Assembly: GCA_023213395.1 (NCBI GenBank)
Contig: CM041465.1
Location: 231,453,741-231,517,740, forward strand
Reading direction: 5' to 3'
Length of the DNA: 64,000 bases
From: Cycas panzhihuaensis
Taxonomy: Eukaryota > Cycadophyta
The first letter of the stretch is position 1. Each line of letters begins with the position of its first letter. Made by a program: the position numbers and the translations under genes. The notes beneath the pieces are model-generated. The model ran no database searches. It was not told the origin of the DNA and was given only the letters and a program-made list of their open reading frames with translations. Below are positions 34,659-45,039 of this stretch, in pieces.

Positions 34659-35660
34659 ATGGCTGCTCTTAATATGCTTAATGTATGCTCCATCAAGTTG
34701 ACTGGACAAGATAACTATCAGGAATGGAAGAGGTAAACACAAAATCTCTTAATCATGAATGAATTTTGGGGGTATGTATCTGACAAAATCCCTCAGCCTT
34801 TACTTGTTGAAAATGAAGGTGTGATTGCCGATCCAGATCCTGCTATGTTGCTGCTTGGCAAGCCAAAGATGAAATCGCTTTGGCATTTTTGCATATAATC
34901 ATTGATGTACATGTTGATCAAAATATTGTATGTGCTAAAACTTCTAAGGAAGCATGGGATACTTTATCTTCTTTGTATGAAAGGCGAGATGAAGCTCGCA
35001 TAATTATGTTTAAGGCTAAATTGTATTCCATAAAGTTTGTAAGGCCTATGTTTACTTTTTTTCCTCTATTAAAGAATTATGTAATGAATTGCAAACATTA
35101 GGCAAACCTACTTCTAGGGACGAGCTTGTAACGATAATTGTTCATGCATTGCCTAAAGAGTATAATGGATTCATTTCATCCATTACTCGTGATGGCTCAC
35201 TTTCAAGTACCACATTCAACAAACTTGAAAGCTTTTTACTTCAGGAGGAGTAGATCTACCATCGGGATGATGAAGAGCCATCCACATCAGGCGCATGCAC
35301 GACCAAATTGAAGGCCAAATAGAATCCCAAACCATCACTCACAAAATAATTTGGGAACATGAACATTGGTTCCTCAAAGACCAATGTCATTTGTCATTGT
35401 TGTGGCAAACTAGGCCACATTGCTCCTGATTGTAGAAAGAAGCAAGTCGATCTCCAACATGCACGTCGGCAGTAGCAGCCACATCAGCAACAACAGAGGC
35501 AACAACAACCTCATCAACAGTTCCAGTAACAGTAGCGTCAGTAGTAACAACATTAGCAACAACCCCCTCAACCAAATCAAGGTGCTCATCGAGGAGGTCA
35601 AAGAGGAAGGAGGGTTTTAGAGGTGGCAACCAAAGCCACTTCAATTAGTTTGTAGATGAA
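34659..35660 (+). pseudogene. C gag
   Basis: ATG at 34659 reads MAALNMLNVCSIKLTGQDNY, then QEWKR-stop, a copia gag opening. KEAWDTLSSLYERRDEARII and LNKLPKEY-like text (VHALPKEYNGFISSI) form the gag domain. The knuckle CHCCGKLGHIAPDC (35392-35433) has all four ligands. A Gln-rich tract follows (CAA/CAG codons, about 35450-35580) in which several CAG or CAA codons are now TAG or TAA. Stops begin only 25 codons after the start. Confidence 0.85.
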
Positions 35661-37200
35661 GATAAACTCTTTTGTGCTTATCACACATCCAAGGTTGATC
35701 AAACTTGAATTATTGATTCAGGGGCATCTCATCATATGACTGGGACTAAAGAACTCCTTTATGACATCAGGGAAGGAAAAGGTCAATCAATGACCTTCAG
35801 CAACAATGAATCAGTGGAGATTTCTAGCAAAGGCAAGATTGCCTCATTTCATTCCCCATATAATCCTTCCTCTACATTTCCCAGTGGAGATGCCTATTTT
35901 CTATCTTCCATGGAGAAGAATTTGCTATCTGTTAGCCAGTTGGACAAGCAACAGATGAGCATATTGTTTAAGAATGGGAAATGTATTATTAGTGACAAGT
36001 TTGATAAGGTGGTGGCCATTGGACATGAAGATCATGGCCTTTACAAAATGGATGCTAATAATATAACACTTGATTTTGCCTACTCTGTCACTTCTTCTTT
36101 GTCCAAGATGCAACTTTGGTATCAACGTTTAGGCCACTTAAGCCTAGACAATATCAAGGTGATGATAAACAAGAACATGGTGCATGGGCTTCCAAAACTT
36201 TGTGGCTCAAAATGCCTTTGTGAAGCCTGCATAATGGTGACACAACATCGACTGCCTTTTCCTAAAGGCAAAGCCTAGCATGCATCTTATCCTTTGCAGT
36301 TGATTCATTCAGATTTATGTGGACCTATGTCCACAAGATTTTGGAGGAGCATTATATTACATCTCCTTCATCGACGACTTCTCCCACAAAGTTTGGGTCT
36401 ACTTCCTCAAATAGAAATCAGAAGCATTCTAGAAGTTTAAAGAATTCAAGCTTGAAGTGGAGAATGTACCTGGCAAGTCAATCAAAATACTTAGGTTAGA
36501 TAATGGAGGTGAATTCACTTCAAATGAATTTATCCAATACTGCAAGGATAACGACATTCAGAGATAGCTTACCATCCCTCATACTCCTCAACAAAACGGA
36601 GTCTCCGAAAGGATGAATAGAACTTTGGTTAACAAAGCCAAAGCAATGATGCATGCAAAGGGACTCACTCAAGCTTACTAGGCAGAGGCATTCCACACAG
36701 TTGCCTTTGTGGCAAATCGAAGTCCAACATCAACAGTTGCCAACATTACACCCAAGGAGGCTTGGTCTGGCAAAAAGCCAACTGTCAGCCATTTGAGGAC
36801 ATTTGGGTGCATTGCTTATATGCACATCCTCGATCAACATAGATCAAAATTAACATATTCTAAAATGCATCTTTGTGGGTTATGCCATTTACAACAAAGT
36901 CTACCAGTTGTATGATCCTATTGGGAAGAAAATGCATCACTCAAGAGATGTAATCTTTGCTGAAAATAGTCACAAGGAGTTGGATTCAACATCCATCCAA
37001 CCTCCTATTGATAAAGGCAAGAAGATTGTTGAGGATTTCCTTCCCTCACAATCTTCCACAACATGTACATCATCCACACCTGCTGGTCTGTCTACTTCAT
37101 CTGATTCAACTCCACTTGACCCAAGCACATCTTCTGTTGACCAACCACTGAGACTAGAGGATCTTGAGGTTCAAGTCACATCAGTCAAGAAGTTGCCCAA
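35661..37200 (+). pseudogene. C pol: protease and integrase
   Basis: The protease has IIDSGASHHMTGTKELLYDI with intact DSG (35715-35723), preceded by a TGA where Trp is usual. The GAG-pre-integrase module is LWYQRLGHLSLDNIKVM, then CLCEACIMVTQHRLPF. The integrase core is decayed: LIHSDLCGPMS in mixed frames, LDNGGEF and PHTPQQNGVSERMNR (about 36590). Trp is TAG at 36679-36681. The tail reads PKEAWSGKKPTVSHLRTFGC, then HHSRDVIFAE and a Ser/Thr/Pro linker. Confidence 0.85.
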
Positions 37201-37252
37201 ATGATATACTCAAACTATTCAGGACGACCTGATTATTGAAGGAAAACGTCCA

Positions 37253-38842
37253 TCAAATTTGAGGTAGCAAACCAACTATGCACTTATGGCTGAAATGCTT
37301 TGTGTTAATGAGCATTGCACATTTGAGGAGGCTTCCAAAAATGACAATTGGAAAGCTACCATGGATGAAGAAATCCATTCTATTGAAAAGAATGGTACTT
37401 GGGATTTGGTTGAATTGCCTAAACATAAACATGCAATTAATTGCAAATGGGTCTACAAGACCAAATTTCATTCTGATGGTACACTTAAACGCCAGAAGGC
37501 CCGCCTTGTTACAAAAGGCTTCAAACAAAAAGAAGGCAGAGATTATGAGGAGACTTTTGCACCTGTTGCCAACATGAACACCATTAGACTCATCTTGGCC
37601 TTAGCAGCTCAATGCAAATGGCTGATTTATTAGATGGATATGAAGAGCACCTTTCTCAATGGTGATCTTCAAAAGGAGGTATACTTGGAGCAACCTCTTG
37701 GTTAGAAAGTACAAGGCAAGGAGCACTTGGTTTGTCGCCTGAAAAGAGGCGTTGTATGGTTTGAACAAGCTCCAAGAGCATGGTACTCAAAGATTGATGA
37801 TTATTTTTTGAGACATGGGTATCATCGATCTACTTCAGATCCTAACTTGTACATCAAAGTTGGGAAAGACCATGCCATCTTCATTGTCTTGTATGTTGAT
37901 GACTTAGTGATCACTGGCAATGGCACTAAGCAAATCTCGATTCTCCACACTGCTTTGATGAGAAGTTTTGAGATGACTGATCTTGGACTTCTCTACTATT
38001 TTCTAGGTTTTGAGGTATGGCAACAACCAGACTATATCTTCATATTCCAAGCAAAATATTCTTGGAACATTTTGCAGTGCTTAAGGATGCATTATTGCAA
38101 ACCAACGCCAACACCTATGGAGAACGGAATGAAGTTGGCTCTCAATGAGGAAGTTGAACTAGCAGATCCCACACTTTACTGGTCGTTGATTAGTAGTCTC
38201 CTTTATCTCACCAATAGTCGGCCGCATATTTCATTTGCGGTTGGGATTTGTTCCAGATACATGTTTCAACATAATCTAAAGCATTGGAATGCAACCAAAC
38301 GCATACTCAAATACATTAAAGGCACATTGCAACAGGGCCTTCAGTATGCACATGATGAGAACTTCACTTTGGAAGGGTTCTCAGATTCTGATTGGGCAGG
38401 TTGCCAGGATAGCAGGAGATCAACCTCGGGTTACTGTTTTACCCTTGGTTCAGGTGTTGTTTTGTGGAGTTGCAAAAAGCAACCCAATGTTACCTTGTCC
38501 TCCATCGAAGTAGAGTACGAAGCTGCAATTAGTGCAGCTTGTGAAGCTATTTGGCTTCGACAGATTCTTGGGGAGTTTGGATTTGAGTAGCATCACCCCG
38601 CCAGGATTTATTGCGACAAGTAAAGTGTGCTTAAGTTTGCCAAGAGTCCCGTGTTTCACGCAAGGACCAAATATATTGAGGTTCACTTTATTAGAGAGCA
38701 TGTGCAGAATGGTGAGATCAACTTTCAATATAGATCTACTGAGCAACAAATATCTTTACCAAGCCACTTGGTAGAGAAAAATTTGTAAAATTTAGAGAAG
38801 GTCTAGGGGTTCGACTTAACATCGTAAACGGTAAGGGGGGGG
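37253..38842 (+). pseudogene. C pol: reverse transcriptase and RNase H
   Basis: NGTWDLVELPKHKHAINCKW and FKQKEGRDYEETFAPVANMN open the RT. After a break a 287-residue open stretch (37727-38590) carries FEQAPRAWYSKIDD, catalytic YVDDL (37892-37906), MTDLGLLYYFLGFE, KRILKYIKGTL, SDSDWAGCQDSRRSTSG and YCFTLGSGVVLWSCKKQ, ending in CEAIWLRQIL. The last RNase H block (RDQ-like, TKYIEVHFIREHV) lies in shifted frames up to the polypurine tract. This is the longest open RT/RNase H stretch in the window. Confidence 0.92.
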
Positions 38843-38870
38843 GTGTTAAATCTTATGTTTACATGTTAAG
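38815..38870 (+). other. Polypurine tract of C in an inverted repeat
   Basis: CTTAACATCGTAAAC (38815-38829) and GTTTACATGTTAAG (38857-38870) are reverse complements over 14 pairs, with one bulged C in the left arm. The loop contains GGTAAG plus nine G (purine tract to 38843) and the LTR start TGTTAAATC. The left arm lies in the last codons of pol. Confidence 0.75.
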
Positions 38871-39378
38871 TTAATGTACTTTATTCTAATGTATTATTTT
38901 GTACTTTATGGGGTGACTTATCACTTAAGTGATAAAGTACACAGCTACATTCTTTCTAGTGACACAACATTGTCACTTAAGAGTCAAATGGACCCTCATG
39001 TACTTTTGCTCACTCAAGAGCCCAAAAGGACACGTCCTACATGCAGGGCATGTACCTTGGATGTTCGACACTTGTCGAACATCCAATGCCTTAAGTTTCT
39101 TCAGTCACTCTATATATTGAGACTATTTCTCATATCTCACATATAGAGTTTGAGTTGTATTGTTATCCTGCTAGTATGCTAATCAAACTGTTATTCTTTG
39201 GAGACTGGACCAATTCCATCTCCTCCCATTTGGTATCATTTGTTCACTCTCTTTTGTGATTTCATCTTGCTCATGTTTATGTTATTTTCATTATTAGGCT
39301 AGATCTCTTGCTTTCTAGAACTAGGGAGATTCTATCTTCTAGATCTTGGACTTATAGGCCTTTAGGCCACTTTCAACA
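38844..39378 (+). repeat. 3' LTR of C
   Basis: It starts TGTTAAATC after the G9 run and ends TTTCAACA, followed by ACTAG. It is 535 bp and aligns with 31567-32111. The U3 palindrome at 39057-39086 is perfect and contains a C-G pair where LTR A has T-A. Confidence 0.95.
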
Positions 39379-39380
39379 AC

Positions 39381-39395
39381 TAGGCTTTGATACCA
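39381..39395 (-). other. Primer-binding site of gypsy L
   Basis: The minus strand reads TGGTATCAAAGCCTA, an initiator tRNA-Met-type primer site. Leftwards it continues, across element C, into the leader and gag of L at 31566. The C target duplication overlaps it. Confidence 0.6.
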
Positions 39396-39397
39396 AA

Positions 39398-40157
39398 TAT
39401 TATAGCTCACAAGAATGAACAATATAAAAGTCTTATGTTGCTGAAATTTCTTGCTAATGAAAATCCAAACTTCACAAAATGTAATTACCAAATCTAGAAA
39501 TTCATAAATAATAACAATTCTCCACTCAATATTCCATATTGCATAATAAATGTACTTTTGATAGAGAAGGTTTTAAAATAGAAGATAATGGGAGAGAATC
39601 TTGATGAGAGTATTTAAGAGTGAATAAGCAAGAAACCAAACACCAAAGAGAACCGAGCAATACCATGGTTGAGGGTAGGAATGAGATTGCTTCCACCACA
39701 AATCAACTTGCGTCTAAATTGTAATCAAGGGTTAGCTCATCTTGCTAACCATCTCACCTGTTATCATCAATTTCATAAGTGGATCTATTGGATGCATCGG
39801 TTCCATTGTTGGGCTTGTTTGGACTCATCGATGCCAACCAACAACGCTATGTGCAATAGCTTTCACACATGGGCTACACACATCAGCCTCACTACATGCA
39901 ACAACTTTGACGAATGGGCTACGTGTAGTAGCCTCCTCTAGGTGGAATCCTTTGGCTTAATTTAGGGTATCTCTCCTTATAAATTCATCTATAGAAGCAA
40001 ATATTAAAGAACTCATGCTCAATAATTGCCTTCCACCCTAATTCGCTTCTTCTTAAATATTACATAAAATGACTTCATGAACTGTCAATGGAAATGAAGT
40101 AGGTGAAGAGTCAAGAGTCACCTTGACCATACGAAGTGAATAGTCACTAATAAGATG
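39398..40157 (-). repeat. Probable 5' LTR of gypsy L (part)
   Basis: Two bases right of the primer site, the sequence starts TATTATAG, a plausible decayed TG terminus. About 760 bp run to the inferred end of the LTR of element I. No partner LTR is visible, so this rests on the primer-site position. I infer that I was inserted inside it. Confidence 0.4.
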
Positions 40158-40441
40158 TGTTGGCATGCAAATTAGGATCCAACTGAGGAGGATAACAACA
40201 AATCCACTTATAAAATTTGTTTCACATGTATTTCTTGTATTCATCCTCATCTCATTCTCAATTACAACACAACTAATGTGTATATTAACACTACAACAAA
40301 TTTACCCTACATGCAAACTTGAAGTGATGTGTGTTGAATGATTAACCCCCATGACTCATCATTCAAACACTCTAAAGGGGGAGGCTTATAACTTAAAGTT
40401 ATAAACCTAGTCAAATATGTAAATATTAAATACTTCTAACA
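40158..40441 (-). repeat. 3' LTR of copia I
   Basis: The minus strand starts TGTTAGAAG directly after the purine run AAGGGGGAG. The other end is inferred at plus-strand TGTTGGCATG (40158), giving 284 bp. No partner copy was found before element K. The right end is firm, the left end is not. Confidence 0.6.
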
Positions 40442-40461
40442 CTCCCCCTTAATGTTTACAT
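40417..40461 (-). other. Polypurine tract of I in a 13-bp inverted repeat
   Basis: ATGTAAATATTAA (40417-40429) and TTAATGTTTACAT (40449-40461) pair at all 13 positions, with one G-U type mismatch. The 19-nt loop holds the LTR start and the C5 run (minus-strand purine tract). The arm sequence is unlike that of E/F or C. Confidence 0.7.
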
Positions 40462-41316
40462 CATTTATTTTGACACCTAAACCATCCTTGAATATCTAAA
40501 ATTTAACTAGAGTAGGTGGCTTAGTAAAGATGTCAACCAATAGTTCTTTTGTAGGCTTGTACATTATCTTAATCACTCTGTTTTGGATTAATTCTCTAAT
40601 AAAGTGATGGTGCACCTTGATATGTTTGGTGCAAGAATGGAACATAGGATTTTTGTCAATTTTAAGTGAATTCTATTTCCCACAGTTCAACTTAGTGGCT
40701 TCCTGTTGATGGAGGCCCATGCCCCTAAGAATTTGTCATAACCAAATGGCTTCAGACATTTTTGCAATTGTAGCCTTGTACTTTGCTTCAGTCGAGGAAA
40801 AAACAACATTGGATTTCTTCTTGTTGCTTCAAGTCACTAGAATTGATCCTAAACTAAAGTAGTATCCAAAGTTGACCTCCTGTTATATGCACATTTGGCC
40901 CAATTAGGATCTGTGAATCTCTATAACTTGAAGTTGTTGTTCTGTACAGATTCAAGTCCATACTGTAGTGTGTCCTTCAAGTACCTAAGGATTTTTTTTT
41001 TGTAGCTTCCTAGTGATTTTGCTTTGGCAATGCCATAAATGTAGACACTACTCCAACTACAAATGAAATGCTAGGCCTAGTTGTAATAATGGAAATGAGA
41101 CTATCAACCAGTTGCTTGTACATTGTACCAACAACAACTGCTCTGCCATTTTTTGCTATTAATTTGGAACTTATGTTCATGGGGGTAGGCATAGGCTTGC
41201 AATTATGCATTTTGAATTTCTTTAGAATTTTCCAAGTATATGTTGCTTGTGAAATGAAGACACATCTAAGCCTCTGCCATATTTCCGTTCCAAGAAAGTA
41301 ATGAAGTGTTCCCAGA
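40442..41316 (-). pseudogene. Copia I pol: RT end and RNase H
   Basis: The minus strand gives TNLGTLHYFLGTEIWQRLRC, FISQATYTWKILKKFKMHNC and KPMPTPMNISSKL, then SISFVVGVVSTFM. RNase H text continues to the polypurine tract (SSTEAKYKATIAKMSEAIWL and KCSIPATNISRYIKVHHHFIRE-like pieces in mixed frames). It is interrupted on the right by the insertion of element H, inside the MTDLG motif. Pol resumes at 52741. Confidence 0.8.
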
Positions 41317-41318
41317 TT

Positions 41319-41631
41319 TGTTAAGAAACATGAATGAATGCATACATGTTTACATGTGTAGAATCGTTTACCATACATAGCAAGCAAACAAGATAAACAC
41401 AGAAAACAATTTCATAGTACACAGGATTTACATGGAAAACCCTTTTAAGAAAACACCCACCACAAAGATCTATTGATCACATTGATTACCACTTGATTGA
41501 CATGAATATACATGGACTCTAGGATATTTATAAGCCTTTCAAGAGGTGTCAACTGACAAGGGTGATGGCCCTCCACATTACTGGCACCTTTTCGTTAATC
41601 ACATTAGTTAAACCACCGCTTTAACATTAAC
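41319..41631 (-). repeat. 3' LTR of H, larger part
   Basis: 313 bp align with 52396-52708. The LTR is cut by F, and its remaining 32 bp are at 46839-46870. Confidence 0.9.
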
Positions 41632-41829
41632 TGTAAAAGGTAATGTTTTATCTAGGATGTTTAAATATTCCTAAAGCACTTTGTAAGGGTCATGTATCAT
41701 TTCCCTCTTTCTCCTTTTGAGTGACAAGTGGCACAATCTCATTAAGCGGTTGCCATTTGCCTGTTCACTTTGTAATGTATTTATAGACTTACAATGATCA
41801 ATAAAGTATTGGAGTGAATTCTTTTTACA
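41632..41829 (+). repeat. 5' LTR of F
   Basis: It runs from TGTAAAAGG to CTTTTTACA. A TATA-like TATTTATAG (41778-41786) and AATAAA (41800-41805) give a plausible promoter and polyadenylation signal. Confidence 0.95.
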
Positions 41830-42526
41830 TGGTATCAGAGCGAACTGTGACCATTTGGTCAAGAATTGATTTATTATATGAATTTGAAGGAGGAGTCGAT
41901 AGAATCAAATCATCGGGGAGAATAATCGAACTGAAGCACAAGTCATTTCTAGAAGACAAATTTCATTAATTGCCAGTGTAAGGACATATTACAGACACAG
42001 TATAGATCGAAAAAATTGAAGTGCTTAGATTGAGCCCAAATTTCACCAACAAGCTTGTCTTTGTACGACCGTCATTTCTTCTCAATGGCATGAAGCGTTT
42101 TGAAGCCGTTTTAATAGGGTTTTGACTCATTTTACAAGGGCACGGGTTTTGAAGAAAACTGCTCCTTTCTTCCGTATGGCTCACTTAGACCGGGTAATAT
42201 CTACTTCATTTTGTTCTTCTCTTCAATACAAAACTTTTGAGACCAATTTTGAAGGTAGATTTAGTCTGCATTTTCTATTTGAAGCATTTTTCGTTTTCAG
42301 CCCTAGCCGCAAATCAGAGCTTTGATTGTAGATTCTGATCAATCCAGACTTCAACTGAGAAAAATAAATGTACATCTGGACTCCCCTCAATGAGTACTTC
42401 ATTTTGGACCCCCTTTTTATTAATTTTGTACGCTTGCAAAAAATCGTGTTTTTTCATACACTGTACGGTCGTGCAGCCTTGCCATTGAATTTTTCAGACA
42501 ATTTTTTGCTTAATCATCATCCTCTC
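41830..42526 (+). other. F leader and primer-binding site
   Basis: TGGTATCAGAGC at 41830-41841 is an exact initiator tRNA-Met primer site, abutting the LTR. The 690-bp leader has near matches to the SBP-box (TTGTACGAC near 42061, TTGTACGCT near 42427) and no conserved frame. Confidence 0.85.
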
Positions 42527-43420
42527 ATGGCCTCCTTTGCTATAGCATTGCCTAAAGCTGACAAATTGACTAAAATGAATTTTAGTATTTGGAAAATCAA
42601 GATTGAGGGTCTCTTATGAGCAAAGCATGCTTGGAAAATCACCACTAGTGATGAAAAACAACCCACCGACATGGTTGATTTACTGAATTGGGAAGAAAAG
42701 AACAATGTTGTTGTATCTATTCTCAAACTTTCAATTAGTGATTCCCTGATAGTTTATGTAGATGGTGTTGAAATTTAGAAAACAATGTCCTCCATGTTTA
42801 GTCGAAAAATGAAGCCAGAATTGTTGCTCTCAGAGAGGAACTCTATAAGCTTAGAATGAATGAGGGTCAGATAGTATCTGAATTCATAGCTAACTGACGT
42901 AAAAAGTGCTTTTCTCACAGTTGGAGGCAAAATAATTGACTCTGAATTAATCCATATTATACTCAATAAGTTACCAAAATCATTTGATAACATGGTAAAC
43001 ATGTTGACAGGAGGAGGGCAAACTACTATGATGACCTTTGATGTTCTTATAGGTCACATGCTTAGTCAAGAACAAAGGAATCATAGATGTGAAGAAGATA
43101 TGGAAGTTATAGAAGCACTTGTCACCAAACTTCAGTTGGGAGGTTGAGGACGAGGTCAATACAATTTCAGAATGCGAGGAAGAGCAACAACTGGCTACGG
43201 GGATCGCTGGATTGAAAGAAGGGGATGAGGAAGAACTACTGTTAATCGTCCACGTGATGCCAGAGTTTGTTTCAATTATGGTAGATTAGGTCATTTTTCA
43301 AGTAGTTGCAGACCCTTTGATGTTTGCTATCGCTGTGGATAAATAGGTCACTATCCATACCAATGCTACCAAAGATGAGTTGAAATTCAAAAAGGCAAGC
43401 AAATGTTCGGAAACTACAAC
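42527..43420 (+). pseudogene. F gag
   Basis: ATG at 42527 opens MASFAIALPKADKLTKMNFS, then IWKIKIEGLL-stop. The gag domain continues in changed frames (LREELYKLRMNEGQIVSEF and NKLPKSFDNMVNMLTGGGQT). The first zinc knuckle (from about 43267) has Tyr for its second Cys (CFNYGRLGHFSSSC). The second (from about 43327) has a stop inside. It corresponds block for block to gag of E. Confidence 0.87.
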
Positions 43421-44824
43421 AAAGAATGAGACTCAACAGAAGAAGAAGAAGTTGAAACTGCCTTCATAGCAGCATTAGCAGCAAGTTTCAATGCATTAGA
43501 AAATTGGAATGTTGACTCAAGAGCCTCACATCACATGACTGGAATTGAAGAATGGTTTGAAATCCTCAAACCATATGATCTTAACAAATTTGTGGAATTA
43601 GGAGACAACTTTCCCTTGCATATAAAAGGGATAGGCCAAATTGCCATAAAAATTGATAAGAAAATTCAACGAATAGGTAATGTTTTCTTTGTACCAGGGA
43701 TGAAGAAAAATCTCTTGTCATTGTCTCAGTTAAGTGAAAAAGGACTGAGAAAAATATTTGATGAAAATGGCCATTGTTACATTCTTGACATGAAAAAGAA
43801 TGGTGATGCAATAGTTGAAAGAGAAAAATGTAATAGGCTTTATAAGCTGCTCTCCACCCCTGTGCTGTCTGACAAAGGACCCATGAAATCTCCTTCTGAT
43901 GTAAATTCACTTGCTGTGACTAGCAATGATATTAATGAAATGTAGCATTTGAAGTATGGTCATATCTCTCATGATAGATTAGAAAGATTAAAAAATTCAA
44001 AGATGGTAAATGGTTTGCCTGATATTTCATTTAATTCATTTGTATGCGAAAGCTGCATGATGGAGAAACAACACAAGATTCCTTTTTCGAAAAGCACATG
44101 GCAAGCCCAAGATAAGCTGAATCTAATTCATACTGATTTGTGTGGCCTATTTACACCAATGTCAACAAATGGAGCAAGGTATTTTCTAACCTTCATTGAT
44201 GACTTCTCCAGAAAAACATGGGTATACTCTCTGTTTAGCAAGTCAGAAGCATTTGATTTTTTCAAAGAGTTTAAAGCTGAAGCTAGATTAGAAAGCAACA
44301 AGAAAATGAAATGTATTCATTCAGATGGAGGCAGTGAGTTCATGTCCAATGAATTTCTCCATTTCTGTAAAGTGCATGGAATTCGCAAACAAGTCACAAC
44401 TCCGTATACACCTCAATCAAATGGTGTAGTGGAGAGAATGAATATAACAATTTTAGGAATGGCTCGGTGCATGTTAAATGATAGGGAAGCCGCAAAGAAA
44501 TATTGGGCAGACACTGTAAACATAGCTGTGTACTTCATCAACAGGAGTCCAACTCAAGTATTAGGTGAGGTAACACCTGAAGAGGCTTGGCCAGGACATA
44601 AACCAAATGTAAGTGACCTTAGAGTTTTTGGTTGCAAAGCATATGTACATATTTTTGATAAAAAAAGAACCAAGCTAGATAACAAAAGCGTAGAATGCAT
44701 AATGGTTGTATATTGCAGTCGTTCAAAGGCATACCACTGTCTTGATCCAAAGACAAACAAGCTTTATGTAAGCAAAGATGTAATATTTGATGAAAGAAAA
44801 AGACTCACCAAGACTGAATATTAG
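43421..44824 (+). pseudogene. F pol: protease and integrase
   Basis: The protease motif is NVDSRASHHMTGIEEWFEIL, with Gly of DSG changed to Arg (43513 on). MKKNLLSLSQLSEKGLRKIF follows. After a TAG at 43943 (Trp in relatives) a 291-residue open stretch (43949-44824) has the zinc module FVCESCMMEKQH and the integrase core (LIHTDLCGLF, CIHSDGGSEF, PQSNGVVERMN) with the three acids in place, then the tail YVSKDVIFDE. Confidence 0.9.
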
Positions 44825-45039
44825 GAAATGAACATCAACGATCAAAGCTAAAAAATAGTTCAACCAGAAGATAAACCAGATATTATCTCTGATAGTATTG
44901 AAACAGAAAGTGATACTTCAAAAGAAAAAACGTCTGACATTCAACAAGCAAGTGATTCCAATATCCGTCCAGAAGGTGAAGAAACAAGACCATCACAGGA
45001 ACAAACCTCTAAAAGGGTACCAAAGTGGTATCTCAAAAC

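Larger units (their letters stand above)
31567..39378 (+). mobile_element. Complete copia retrotransposon C (plus strand)
   Basis: LTRs of 545 and 535 bp are flanked by a perfect duplication ACTAG (31562-31566 and 39379-39383). Between them are a primer site, a 2.5-kb leader with a minisatellite, gag, protease, integrase, RT, RNase H and a nine-G polypurine tract. Length is 7812 bp. I count about 39 substitutions between the LTRs (near 7%), plus four small indels. Several stops lie at codons where relatives have Trp or Gln. It is inserted in the leader of gypsy L, next to its primer site. Confidence 0.96.

Noticed and set aside
35387-35644. Minus-strand frames rich in Leu, Val and Thr
   Set aside because: They are antisense of the CAA/CAG glutamine tract of the C gag.
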